Below, one piece after another: positions 53,520 through 61,629 of a stretch of DNA of 64,000 bases. The notes under the pieces were generated by a model. That model worked only from the letters and a program-made list of their open reading frames with translations, did no database searches and had not been told where the DNA came from. Origin of the DNA: Verrucomicrobiia bacterium (lineage in GTDB: Bacteria > Verrucomicrobiota > Verrucomicrobiia > Limisphaerales > UBA8199); the NCBI GenBank assembly GCA_035946615.1, contig DASYZB010000136.1:16184-80183 (forward strand), written 5' to 3'. Each line of letters opens with the position of its first letter. Within the stretch, counting starts at the first letter, position 1. A program made the translations under genes and the position numbers.

Positions 53520-55028
53520 ATGAATAGCTCTGAACCAACCCAGGTCACCCCCCCGGCCACCCGGGTCCCCAGGACCGCTCTCGATCTGGAGGCGCTCAAT
53601 CCGCGCCGGAGAAGCCGCCTTGCCAGAGTGTTGGGAGCCGTGGGCAATCTTTTCGAGCGGATTATTGGGATGCTCAAGATAGCCCCGCCTGAGAGCGCTC
53701 AGGTCCTGAAGCGGATCGTGATGATGGAACGTGACATCGTCCTGCCCATCAAAGCCGCCGGCATCGCCATCTTGTTCCGGTACTTCTATTTCACCCGCTG
53801 GATTCAGGATACCTCAACCGATTTGGAGGTGTCCGTAGACGCCGCGCGCTATTTCTTTTTGATCTACGTTTTCATGAACGCCATTTTCGCCGCAGCCCTG
53901 TTGTTGGGCGCGCGCCGATTGCGACTGGTCATCATTGAGCGGTTGGTCTTTGCCATGAGCCTGGTGGACGGGATTTTCCTGGGGGTCCTGACCCTGGTGA
54001 CCGGGGGTTATAACAGCTCGCTGTATTGGCTTTTTCTTGGACTGATCGTGCGCAGCGCCGTGAGCGTTCCTCGCGCCACATCGCAACTGCTGCTCAATTT
54101 GACCTTGAGCACCTGCTTCGTGCTGGCTGGGGCCATCGATTCGTTTATAGCCAAAAACCTCGACGTGACGCTCCAAAAAGTGCTCGACCTCTGGGCAGTG
54201 GATAATCCCGCCGAGCCGTTGTTGCTTCGCCTGGTGCTGCTGCTATTAATGACCTTCGGCTGTTACGCCGTGCAGGTGCTGCTGGAACGTCAGCGCCAGG
54301 CTGAGGAAGAGGCCAGGGAATTCGCCGTGCGCGAAGTCCAACTGCATTCAGCAGGCCGTTTAGCCGCCGAGTTCGCCCATCAAATTAAAAACCCCCTGGC
54401 CATCATCAATAATGCCGCCTATTCCCTTCAGCGCGGCCTTAAGGAAGGCAAGCCCGCCGCCATCGAGCAGATTGAGATGATCCAGGAAGAAGTCCAGCGC
54501 GCCGATCGAATCGTGACCGAGGTCATGGGGTACGCCCAGTTAAGCGAGGGCCATGTGGAAAAATTGGACGTATTGGACGAATTGGACCATGCCATCGAGC
54601 GGGTTTTCCCTCCGGCGGCCCGCTTTCCCATCCGGGTCCATCGCGATTACGGGCCCTACTTTCCACCGCTCCTGATGCTGCGCCGGCATGCATCCGAAAC
54701 TTTCATTAACGTGCTCCAAAACGCCCGCGAAGCCCTCCTGGCGACCGGCGGCAATGTGCGCGTTAGCGCCCGATGCCATGGAGATCACTCGATCGAAGTC
54801 TCCATTCAAGACGACGGCCCTGGGATTGCGCCAGACAAACAGGGCCGCATCTTTGAGCCCTACTACACCACAAAAGAAAATGGCACCGGTCTGGGACTGG
54901 CTTCCGTCAAGCACAACGTCGAGCTGTATGGGGGCAGGGTGCGGGTCGAATCCGGGCTTGGAAAAGGGGCTCGGTTCGTTTTACTATTCCCTGCCAAAAC
55001 GCTGATACGCCTGGCCAAAAGCAACTGA
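53520..55028 (+). CDS. Membrane sensor histidine kinase
   Basis: 502 residues. Five or six transmembrane segments between about 80 and 260 lead into a HisKA domain with EFAHQIKNPLAIIN (phosphoacceptor His287) and a HATPase domain with N, G1 and G2 boxes (FINVLQNAREALL; DDGPGIAPD; GTGLGLASVKHNVE). Its TGA overlaps the ATG of the downstream sigma-54 regulator by one base, so the pair forms a NtrB/NtrC-like two-component system. The sensing domain is inside the membrane and resembles no ligand-binding domain that I know. Confidence 0.93.
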   Translation: MNSSEPTQVTPPATRVPRTALDLEALNPRRRSRLARVLGAVGNLFERIIGMLKIAPPESAQVLKRIVMMERDIVLPIKAAGIAILFRYFYFTRWIQDTSTDLEVSVDAARYFFLIYVFMNAIFAAALLLGARRLRLVIIERLVFAMSLVDGIFLGVLTLVTGGYNSSLYWLFLGLIVRSAVSVPRATSQLLLNLTLSTCFVLAGAIDSFIAKNLDVTLQKVLDLWAVDNPAEPLLLRLVLLLLMTFGCYAVQVLLERQRQAEEEAREFAVREVQLHSAGRLAAEFAHQIKNPLAIINNAAYSLQRGLKEGKPAAIEQIEMIQEEVQRADRIVTEVMGYAQLSEGHVEKLDVLDELDHAIERVFPPAARFPIRVHRDYGPYFPPLLMLRRHASETFINVLQNAREALLATGGNVRVSARCHGDHSIEVSIQDDGPGIAPDKQGRIFEPYYTTKENGTGLGLASVKHNVELYGGRVRVESGLGKGARFVLLFPAKTLIRLAKSN

Positions 55029-56449
55029 TGAACCCGAAGGTCCCACCCGTGCTCGTTGTGGACGACGAGAAGAATATGCGCGCGTCGCTCAAGACGGTTT
55101 TGAGCGATGAAGGCTACGCAGTGCGGTTGGTCGAATCAGCCGAGGAAGGGCTGGTGCTCATGGCCCACGAGGAATTCTTTATGGTCATCACCGACGCGCG
55201 CCTGGGCGGGATGAGCGGCTATGAGTTCCTGGGAAAGGCGCGCAGCCAGTGGCCGGACTTGCCGGTGCTGATGATCACCGCCTACGCCACCCCCAAGCTC
55301 GCCGTTGAAGCCATCAAAGCTGGCGCCATTGATTACCTGCCTAAACCGTTCGCTCCGGAGGAATTGCTCCATGCCGTGGCACGGTGCCAGGAGCGCTACC
55401 GCCTCTTGCAGGAAAACGCCCAGCTCCGGGCGCGCGCTACTGAGACCTGCCGGCTCGAGCAAATCATCGGTGAAAACGAGAAAATCCGCGAGCTGCGCCA
55501 GTTGATTGAGCGTTTCGCCCCAACCGATGCCCGGGTCCTGGTCCTGGGCGAGAGCGGCACCGGCAAAGAGTTGGTAGCCGGCGCCCTGCACACCCATAGC
55601 CAGCGCAGCCAGGCCAGCTATGTCCGCATTAATTGCGCCGCTATCCCTGAGACCCTTCTCGAGAGCGAACTGTTTGGCCATGAAAAAGGGGCTTTCACTG
55701 GCGCCCTGAAACAAAAGCCTGGCCGGGTCGAAGAGGCGGATGGAGGCACGATTTTCCTCGATGAAATAGCCGATATGAGCCGGCCCTTGCAGGCCAAGCT
55801 GCTGCGGTTCCTCGAAGACGGCACTTTTACGCGTGTGGGAGGAACGGTCGAGCTCAAAGTCAATGTGCGCCTAATAGCCGCCACCAATCGCGACATTATC
55901 CGGGCTATCGCTGAGGACCAGTTCCGTGAAGACCTCTTTCATCGCCTCAATGTCGTCCAGGTCCGCCTGCCGCCCCTGCGTGATCGCGGCGATGACATCC
56001 TGCTGCTGGCAGATTATTTTCTCAAGAGCTTCGGCGTTTCCATGAATAAGGCCACGCATGGAGTCTCCCGGCCGGCGCAGCACAAGTTATTGTCGCACCA
56101 TTGGCCAGGCAACGTGCGCGAGCTGCGCAACGTGATCGAAAGGGCGCTGATCCTCGAGAGCACGCCCGAAATCCAACCCAACAGCCTGCCCGATTTCCAG
56201 CTCGAGGCCCGCTTGCACAAAACCGCTCCACCGCGTCCTGTCTCGGGGGGGTCGCTGGACGAAATGATGTCAGCCCATGAGCGGGAACTCATTGCGATGT
56301 TACTCGAGCAGAATCATTTCAACCTGGCCAAAACGGCCGATCAATTGAAAATCAGCCGTCATGCGCTACGCTATCGGATGCAGCGCCTCAACATCGTTGG
56401 CGGTATCGAGGACGATGAGCAGGCCGGTGCGCCCCTAAAAACCCCATGA
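55028..56449 (+). CDS. NtrC-family sigma-54 response regulator (partner of the kinase)
   Basis: 473 residues. The receiver has VVDDEKN and phosphoacceptor Asp56 (VITDARLGG), with Lys in YLPKPF. The AAA+ domain has GESGTGKE, GHEKGAFTGA and GGTIFLDEIAD. The Fis-type DNA-binding helix is HFNLAKTADQLKISRHALRYRM. It should activate sigma-54 promoters when phosphorylated by the kinase encoded just before it. The stop overlaps the next ATG, so a His/Arg-rich membrane protein is co-translated. Confidence 0.95.
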   Translation: MNPKVPPVLVVDDEKNMRASLKTVLSDEGYAVRLVESAEEGLVLMAHEEFFMVITDARLGGMSGYEFLGKARSQWPDLPVLMITAYATPKLAVEAIKAGAIDYLPKPFAPEELLHAVARCQERYRLLQENAQLRARATETCRLEQIIGENEKIRELRQLIERFAPTDARVLVLGESGTGKELVAGALHTHSQRSQASYVRINCAAIPETLLESELFGHEKGAFTGALKQKPGRVEEADGGTIFLDEIADMSRPLQAKLLRFLEDGTFTRVGGTVELKVNVRLIAATNRDIIRAIAEDQFREDLFHRLNVVQVRLPPLRDRGDDILLLADYFLKSFGVSMNKATHGVSRPAQHKLLSHHWPGNVRELRNVIERALILESTPEIQPNSLPDFQLEARLHKTAPPRPVSGGSLDEMMSAHERELIAMLLEQNHFNLAKTADQLKISRHALRYRMQRLNIVGGIEDDEQAGAPLKTP

Positions 56450-56835
56450 ACCTTTTTCTTCCCTTCTTCGCCCAGGACATCCTGCCGGAATTGGTGCCGC
56501 AACCCTGGCATAAAACCGGCGCGCGCGACATCCTCATTATTTTGGGTGTGCTTGTCGTTCTGACAGTGTTGGTTCTGATTTGGGCTGCCTATTTTCGCAA
56601 ACGTGATCGGGACCATTCACATCATCACCATCACCATCATCGCCATCAAGAGGACTCCGCTGAGCCAGCCGCCGCTTCCGATTCGCCTCCCAGCGAGCCG
56701 GGCGAGGCCTCTGGCCGCCACCATCGGCGGCGTCGCCGACGACGGCGCGAGCATCGCCCGCGTAACCCGACGCTGGCTGAGACCGGCGGTCTGCCACCCC
56801 TGCGCTCCCAGAACCGCTCCGAGCCCTTGCCATGA
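56446..56835 (+). CDS. Small membrane protein with His-rich and Arg-rich tracts
   Basis: 129 residues. One transmembrane segment (DILIILGVLVVLTVLVLIWAAYF) is followed by a cytoplasmic tail with a run of seven His (RDHSHHHHHHHRHQ), an acidic/Ser/Pro-rich part and a run of eight Arg (GRHHRRRRRRRREHR). The His tract could bind nickel, zinc or copper; the Arg tract could bind RNA or other polyanions. I do not recognise a family. The overlap with the regulator gene (ATGA) links it to the two-component system. Confidence 0.6.
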   Translation: MNLFLPFFAQDILPELVPQPWHKTGARDILIILGVLVVLTVLVLIWAAYFRKRDRDHSHHHHHHHRHQEDSAEPAAASDSPPSEPGEASGRHHRRRRRRRREHRPRNPTLAETGGLPPLRSQNRSEPLP

Positions 56836-56908
56836 GTTTGAGCATTCCTAAGACAAAGGTTTGGAACTGGCCTTGTCATTGGCCCCGGGCAGAGCTATAG
56901 GCTGAGTC

Positions 56909-57778
56909 ATGCAAGAGAGCCGAGCGATCACGCGCAAGAGCGCTTCAAACCTCGCGCTGGCTTTTGTGCTGCTGCCCAAACCCAAACGCGAAGGGATGTC
57001 CGCGCTCTATGCCTTCTGCCGCGAGGTGGACGACATCGCCGATAACGAAAACCGTCCCGTCGAAGAGCGCCGAACCGAGCTGGCAAGTTGGCGGGCCGAC
57101 CTGCGCCGGGCCTGCGGGAGCGAAACGCCCCAATACGCCGTCAACCGCGAACTCCAACCGATTGTTCACACCTACCAGTTGCCCTTCGAGTATTTCGATG
57201 CGCTCTTGCAGGGTGTTGAGATGGACCTGGCCACCCGGCGCTACTCCGATTACGAGCAACTCGAGCTCTATTGCTACCGCGTCGCTTCCGCCGTGGGGCT
57301 GTTAAGCATCGAAATCTTCGGCTATTCCAACCCGGCTTGCCGCGATTATGCCATCTACCTGGGCAAGGCCCTGCAATTAACCAACATCCTGCGCGATGTC
57401 CGCTCCGATGCCCAGCGCGGGCGCATTTACCTGCCCTTATCGGAACTGGACCGCTTTCAGGTTCGCCCCGAGGAAATCCTGCGTTTCGAATACTCCGAGC
57501 GTTTTCATGCGCTGGCATCGAGCGTGGGCAAGCGGGCGCGTCATTTTTACCAACTGGCGCGCGATACCCTTCCGGCGGCAGACCGCCGGGCGATGGTGGC
57601 GGCAGAATTGATGGGCTCGGTTTATTGGCGTTTGCTGGCCAAACTCGAACGCCAGCATTTCCAGGTGTTTGCTCCGCAGCCGACCGCCCTGACCAAGGCC
57701 CAGAAGGTCTTGCTCATCTTGCAGGCCTGGTACCGCTTTGCGTCCGGTTCCACCACACCCGCCTATGCGGCCTCCTGA
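56909..57778 (+). CDS. Squalene/phytoene synthase-type enzyme
   Basis: 289 residues, head-to-head prenyl transferase of the trans-IPPS fold. The two Asp-rich motifs are DDIAD (Asp41, Asp42, Asp45) and RDVRSDAQRGRIYLP. SALYAFCREVDDIAD and QLTNILRDV are typical of the HpnD/CrtB group. It should join two farnesyl- or geranylgeranyl-diphosphate units into presqualene diphosphate or phytoene. No HpnC or HpnE gene is next to it, so the product cannot be fixed from context. Confidence 0.92.
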   Translation: MQESRAITRKSASNLALAFVLLPKPKREGMSALYAFCREVDDIADNENRPVEERRTELASWRADLRRACGSETPQYAVNRELQPIVHTYQLPFEYFDALLQGVEMDLATRRYSDYEQLELYCYRVASAVGLLSIEIFGYSNPACRDYAIYLGKALQLTNILRDVRSDAQRGRIYLPLSELDRFQVRPEEILRFEYSERFHALASSVGKRARHFYQLARDTLPAADRRAMVAAELMGSVYWRLLAKLERQHFQVFAPQPTALTKAQKVLLILQAWYRFASGSTTPAYAAS

Positions 57779-57790
57779 AATTTCCGGCCC

Positions 57791-59206
57791 ATGAGCACTG
57801 CCCCAAAACGACAACGCCGGTTTTTGCCAATGAGTTTTTTCTCCCTGCTGGCGGTCCTTTCTTCCGCTTCAGCCGCTCCGGGCAACACCTTCAATGTGCG
57901 TGACTATGGCGCAGCCGGTGATGGAGTGACCCTGGACACGGCTGCCATTAACCAGGCAATCCAGCAATGCTCCCAATCCGGCGGCGGCCAGGTGCTTGTT
58001 CCCGCTGGCCGATACCTTTCTGGCACGATTCATTTGATGAATCATGTGACACTTTTTTTGGCTGCCGGCTCGACCTTGCTCGGCGCCACCAACCTGGATT
58101 TATACCAGCAGCCGCAGGTGCCCTCGTTCATGCCCGAGGCGAAATGGGGCAAATGGCATCGGGGCTTGATTGTCGGTGAAAACCTCCAGGATATCGCAAT
58201 TGCCGGGTTCGGTACTATTGACGGGCACAAGGTGTTTGATCCGACTGGTGAAGAGCACATGCGAGGACCTCATGCCATCGTCCTGGTCAACGTCCGCGGC
58301 TTCAGTTTGCGGGACCTCTCCATTGTCGATGCCGCCAACTATGCCGTCTTTTTTGAAGCCAGTGACGATGTGGATATCCGCAACGTTAAAATTGCGGGCG
58401 GCTGGGATGGCGTACACTTCCGCGGCGCGCCGAAGCGTTGGTGCCATCATGTGAGTATAATCGGCTGCCAGTTTTATACCGGCGATGACTCGATAGCGGG
58501 ACGTTACTGGGATAACGTGCTGATCTCGGGCTGTGTCCTGAATTCCTCTTGCAATGGGATTCGGCTCATTGGCCCCGCGACACGGCTCATCGTGGACCGG
58601 TGCCTGTTCTACGGCCCCGGCCAAAGGCCGCATCGCACTGGGGGTCGCACCAACATGCTCAGTGGCATCATTCTGCAACCGGGCGCCTGGGACAGGACCG
58701 AGGGACTGCTGGATGACGTGCTGCTGTCCGGCAATACCATGCATGACGTCGCCTCGCCGGTCACTATATGGACAAAACCCGGAAACCCCGTGAACCGGAT
58801 AACCATCTCAGGCTTGAACGCAACCGGGGTTTACCGCTCGGCCTTGTCGGTGGAAAGCTGGTCTGATGCTCCGATAACCAACCTGGTCGTGCGCGACGCG
58901 AGCATTGAGTTCGCAGGCGGCGGCACGCAACGGCAGGGCCTCGAGTCTGTCAAAAAGCCGGGGGCCGATGCGCGCCGTTTGCCCGCCTGGGGGCTCTACG
59001 CGCGCAACGTCCAGCACCTGACCGTTGAAGATGTTCGCCTGAGTGTCGCCGCCGACGATGTGCGCCCGGTGTTGATGGCCGATAGAGTCGAACAATTGAC
59101 CTTGGATAATTTCAGGTTTACACCCGTTCCCGGCGTGAAGGAGCCGATGGCCTTGAGCCGGGTCGCGCATCTCACCGTGCGTGACGCGCAGCCAACAGCC
59201 AACTGA
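57791..59206 (+). CDS. Secreted GH28-like parallel beta-helix protein
   Basis: 471 residues with a signal peptide (FFSLLAVLSSASAAPG). NVRDYGAAGDGVTLDTAAINQAI is the start typical of polygalacturonase-like pectate lyase superfamily proteins. The helix continues through GGGQVLVPAGRYL, GWDGVHFRG, YTGDDSIAG (Asp-Asp pair as in the active site of GH28) and SCNGIRLIG. The NTDG and GHG motifs of classical polygalacturonases are changed, so a different glycan or a non-catalytic role is possible. The gap to the preceding gene is 12 bases. Confidence 0.8.
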   Translation: MSTAPKRQRRFLPMSFFSLLAVLSSASAAPGNTFNVRDYGAAGDGVTLDTAAINQAIQQCSQSGGGQVLVPAGRYLSGTIHLMNHVTLFLAAGSTLLGATNLDLYQQPQVPSFMPEAKWGKWHRGLIVGENLQDIAIAGFGTIDGHKVFDPTGEEHMRGPHAIVLVNVRGFSLRDLSIVDAANYAVFFEASDDVDIRNVKIAGGWDGVHFRGAPKRWCHHVSIIGCQFYTGDDSIAGRYWDNVLISGCVLNSSCNGIRLIGPATRLIVDRCLFYGPGQRPHRTGGRTNMLSGIILQPGAWDRTEGLLDDVLLSGNTMHDVASPVTIWTKPGNPVNRITISGLNATGVYRSALSVESWSDAPITNLVVRDASIEFAGGGTQRQGLESVKKPGADARRLPAWGLYARNVQHLTVEDVRLSVAADDVRPVLMADRVEQLTLDNFRFTPVPGVKEPMALSRVAHLTVRDAQPTAN

Positions 59207-59342
59207 GCGCTTGGAGACGACCGCAGTATCCGTGGGTTTGGGGGGTCGCCTTCGGTCCTGCCGATGCATCCGAAGAAAGTGTCGTTCGGACAACTTTGAT
59301 CAAGCAGCTCAAGGCTTGCCGGGATTTGGGATCCGACTTCAC

Positions 59343-59386
59343 GTCCCGGAGGGACATCCGACAATAGCCTAACGCTTCAGCGTTGG
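59343..59386. repeat. Palindromic intergenic repeat, copy 2
   Basis: GTCCC-GGA-GGGAC (59343-59355) and AACGCT-TC-AGCGTT (59371-59384), with the same linker as the copy at 21233-21278 (ATCCGACAATAGCC). A related GTCCCGAAGGGAC palindrome follows at 59408-59420. Confidence 0.7.
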
Positions 59387-59527
59387 GGTGGGAACCTCGC
59401 AGCCATAGTCCCGAAGGGACGGCTGAACCTGCATCTTTGCGTCCTGAGCCGTCACTTCGAGACTCATGCCCCCGAAACCTCTCCCCAACAGGATACAGCA
59501 ACGTTGGCACAAGGCTCCCCCTGCCGC

Positions 59528-59563
59528 GCTCTCTGGCGCCAGTCCGCTCTCTGGCGCCAGTCC
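59528..59563. repeat. 18-bp tandem repeat (two units)
   Basis: GCTCTCTGGCGCCAGTCC occurs twice without interruption; its core TGGCGCCA is palindromic. A further partial match (CTGCGCCAGTACC) occurs after it. Confidence 0.75.
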
Positions 59564-59686
59564 GCGCCAAGCGTCGTGGACTGCGCCAGTACCTCTGACG
59601 CTTTTAGACCGCCCCTTGTGTTAAGTCCCATTTTCCCTTTCACATCCGGCATTGAGAATTTCGTGAACTATAGGATTCTTCCACTT

Positions 59687-60022
59687 GTGAAGTTGCCGCT
59701 CGACAGCGACGTTCCGTTTGAGAAACTGACTCACTACCTCCTGGTGCCGCAGGCCCGGGCGGACAAGTCGGCTTTTCTCGCGCGAGCCGGTTACACGCCC
59801 GCAACGGCGGCACTCCTGCGTCAGGATCTCCTCTCGCAGATATTGCCGCTGGATGCCCTGCCCGCCGGTACTAATCAGTTCGGCAATTACTTTGAAATTC
59901 GAGGCCCATTGCGCGGACCAAACGGGGAAGCCTTGCGGGTGAAGACCATCTGGATGCGTGAGCACTTGTCAGAAGCCACTCGTTTCAATACCTTGCTTCC
60001 GGACAAGACGAAGATGCCATGA
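59687..60022 (+). CDS. DUF6883-like protein
   Basis: 111 residues from a GTG at 59687, where the conserved part begins (LPLDSDVPFEKLTHYLLVP); TAGGA lies upstream. The sequence has the pattern of DUF6883: KLTHYLL, DKSAFLARAGYTP, an LLRQDLLSQIL helix, FGNYFEIRGPL and the late GPNG-x-TIW segment. DUF6883 occurs alone and in polymorphic toxins, but has no proven activity. The stop overlaps the ATG of the DUF4926 gene, and the two are often adjacent, so I infer that they function as a pair, possibly toxin/antitoxin-like. Confidence 0.7.
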   Translation: MKLPLDSDVPFEKLTHYLLVPQARADKSAFLARAGYTPATAALLRQDLLSQILPLDALPAGTNQFGNYFEIRGPLRGPNGEALRVKTIWMREHLSEATRFNTLLPDKTKMP

Positions 60023-60270
60023 AGTTCGAACTTTACACCGACGCCGTTCTGACGGCCGACCTGCCGGAGCACCGCCTGCAACGGGGCGACATCGTCAAGC
60101 TTGTCGAGCACCATGTGGCGCGCAATGGTACTGAGGGCTATTCCATCGAGGTCTTCAACGCCCTGGGGGATACCATCGCCGTTACGGCGGTTTCTGAATC
60201 GGCCCTCGAGCCGCTCCGCGAAGACGAAGTGCTCTGCGCGCGCGTGCTCGCAACGGCCTCCTCCGGGTGA
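60019..60270 (+). CDS. DUF4926-like protein
   Basis: 83 residues. The sequence fits DUF4926: DAVLTADLPEHRLQRGDIVKLVEHH, GYSIEVFNALGDTIAVTAV and a late ESALEPL. These are small beta-rich SH3-like proteins of unknown function, usually near DUF6883-like or nuclease-like genes. The overlap with the upstream gene (ATGA) supports one transcript and joint action. Confidence 0.75.
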   Translation: MKFELYTDAVLTADLPEHRLQRGDIVKLVEHHVARNGTEGYSIEVFNALGDTIAVTAVSESALEPLREDEVLCARVLATASSG

Positions 60271-60276
60271 GCGGAT

Positions 60277-60645
60277 GTGAGGCAGTTCTTCGGCAATTAC
60301 CAACGGGCTTTGGAGAAGGGGGTGGAACTGCGCATCGGCCTCAACCCCCGAGGAGTTGTGCCCCTTCTGGCCTTGAATTCCGCGGACCGGGTCACAATGG
60401 AACGACATCCAAAGCGGTCCTGGCTATCGTATGTGGATGCCCTGCCCGCCGGCACTAATCAGTTCGGCAATTACTTTGAAATTCGAGACCCGTTGCGCGG
60501 ACCAAACGGGGAGGCCTTGCGGGTTAAGACCATCTGGATGCGTGAGCACTTGTTCCGGCAACCCCTGCTTTTGTCCATGTCCAAGAGCGCCCGGGAGAGC
60601 GGTTCGCGCGAGCCGGTTATGAGGACCGGCGAGAATGGGGGCTGA
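60277..60645 (+). pseudogene. Fragment with a partial duplicate of the DUF6883 gene
   Basis: The 122-codon frame begins in unrelated sequence and from 60435 to 60553 repeats the 119 bases of 59851-59969 with five differences. This re-creates the C-terminal DUF6883 part (FGNYFEIRDPLRGPNG) without its N-terminal domain. The tail after 60553 belongs to other sequence. It is most likely a non-functional leftover of a duplication. Confidence 0.55.
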
Positions 60646-60783
60646 CGGGTTGCGGTCGAAGTTGGCTCTGATAGCCGGAGTGACGATATAGCCATCCAGC
60701 GCGGCGGGGTCCGGGAAGTCCCGTTGAAGGTGAGCAGAACGGAGATAGCGGCGCTGAATGTTGAGGAGGTCGGCGATTTTCAT
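60630..60783 (-). pseudogene. N-terminal fragment of a P-loop ATPase-type gene
   Basis: A frame from the ATG at 60783 reads MKIADLLNIQRRYLRSAHL and DFPDPAALDGYIVTP, then fades near 60630. The start pattern reminds me of large ATP-binding proteins near phage-defence genes in PVC-type bacteria, whose P-loop would come shortly after. Here the gene is cut by the duplicated DUF6883 segment. The family assignment is tentative. Confidence 0.35.
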
Positions 60784-60899
60784 CAAAGTCAAAAGTCCAA
60801 GGTCCAAAGTTCAAGGTCTGGCGAACGTGATACCTGAGGCATGATCTGCCGCCACCCTGTTCCAGCGCGACAAGGAAATGAAAGGTGAAACGTGAGGCG

Positions 60900-61313
60900 T
60901 CATGCGCGGGCGGTCCTTCTCTTAATCCTGTATGGAACTGCATCTTCCTTAACGTGGAAGCCGATTTCGATCTTGGGCGGGTCGAGGATTCGCAGAATGT
61001 GCTGTATGCCGTCCAACAATGCAGCTTCCCGTGTGTCGAGACGGGTTTTGAGTTCGCTTTCGAGCAATGCAAGCTTTTCGGCAAGATCGCCGCGCTCTTT
61101 GAAAACCGCCCGCATCCTGACAAACGCCCGGACGACGAAAAGGCTCATCTGAACCGCGGGCGGGCTATTCAGAACCGTCGCCGCCATGATGGCGCCATGC
61201 TCGGTGAAGGCGCGCGGCAGGCGCCTTTGCAAAGTTTCTTGAAAAACTCGGCTGGATTGCTGCGCTGGTCGCGAGTGCTCGGACGAACCGCTTTTTGACA
61301 TGGTTCCATCCAT
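60900..61313 (-). pseudogene. Truncated ORF6N-domain protein
   Basis: 137 codons. From residue 33 it reads LPRAFTEHGAIMAATVLNS, VQMSLFVVRAFVRMR and a coiled-coil tail, as in the second half of ORF6N/KilA-type DNA-binding proteins of phage and mobile DNA. The usual first 70 residues (the DNA-binding half) are missing; another frame directly upstream shows a different protein-like stretch, suggesting a deletion or frameshift. I regard it as degraded. Confidence 0.5.
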
Positions 61314-61629
61314 TGGCCCACGCAGTCTTGCGGGGGCCTGGATTCAGCGAATTCGGCCAGTTCCAGCTTCTTCAGTTTTTTCTTCGATAGCCGAGGGCGG
61401 AGCTTGTGCCGGGCTTTGCGGAGCGGCGCGCCGCACCGCCATTGCGTCTGGGCGACCGCGCCGCGGACACCGATCTCCCTCTGCTCCTTGGGATCCTGAA
61501 ACCAGGGAGGGGGTTTTTGTTAGGAGGCGTTTTGAAAATGGCCGGCCCTCTCCTCGTCCTCGTCCTTCAAACCCTTGGAAAATCGAAAGGACGAGAGGGA
61601 GAGCCGGCAATCTCCGGCATGGCGCGGAA
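61314..61629. other. Intergenic region after the NHL-repeat gene
   Basis: About 315 bases between the ORF6N fragment and the stop of the NHL gene. It contains the hairpin at 61540-61607 and low-complexity GC-rich sequence; a protein-like minus-strand stretch (EFAESRPPQDCVGQWMEP) lies near 61345 but has no start or family match. Confidence 0.4.
61540..61607 (-). terminator. Hairpin after the NHL-repeat gene
   Basis: GCCGGC-CCTCTCCTCGTCCT and AGGACGAGAGGGAGA-GCCGGC pair around a loop of about 27 bases, with a small internal mismatch. It lies 23 bases after the stop on the minus strand. There is no T-tract, so it could be either a terminator or an unrelated repeat. Confidence 0.4.

Larger units (their letters stand above)
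59207..59686. other. Intergenic region with repeats before the DUF6883 gene
   Basis: About 480 bases with a second copy of the palindromic repeat at 59343-59386, a GTCCC-GAA-GGGAC palindrome at 59408-59420 and a tandem repeat at 59528-59563. The plus-strand frame is open from 59504 into the next gene, but its start is built from the tandem repeat and is not gene-like. Confidence 0.6.
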
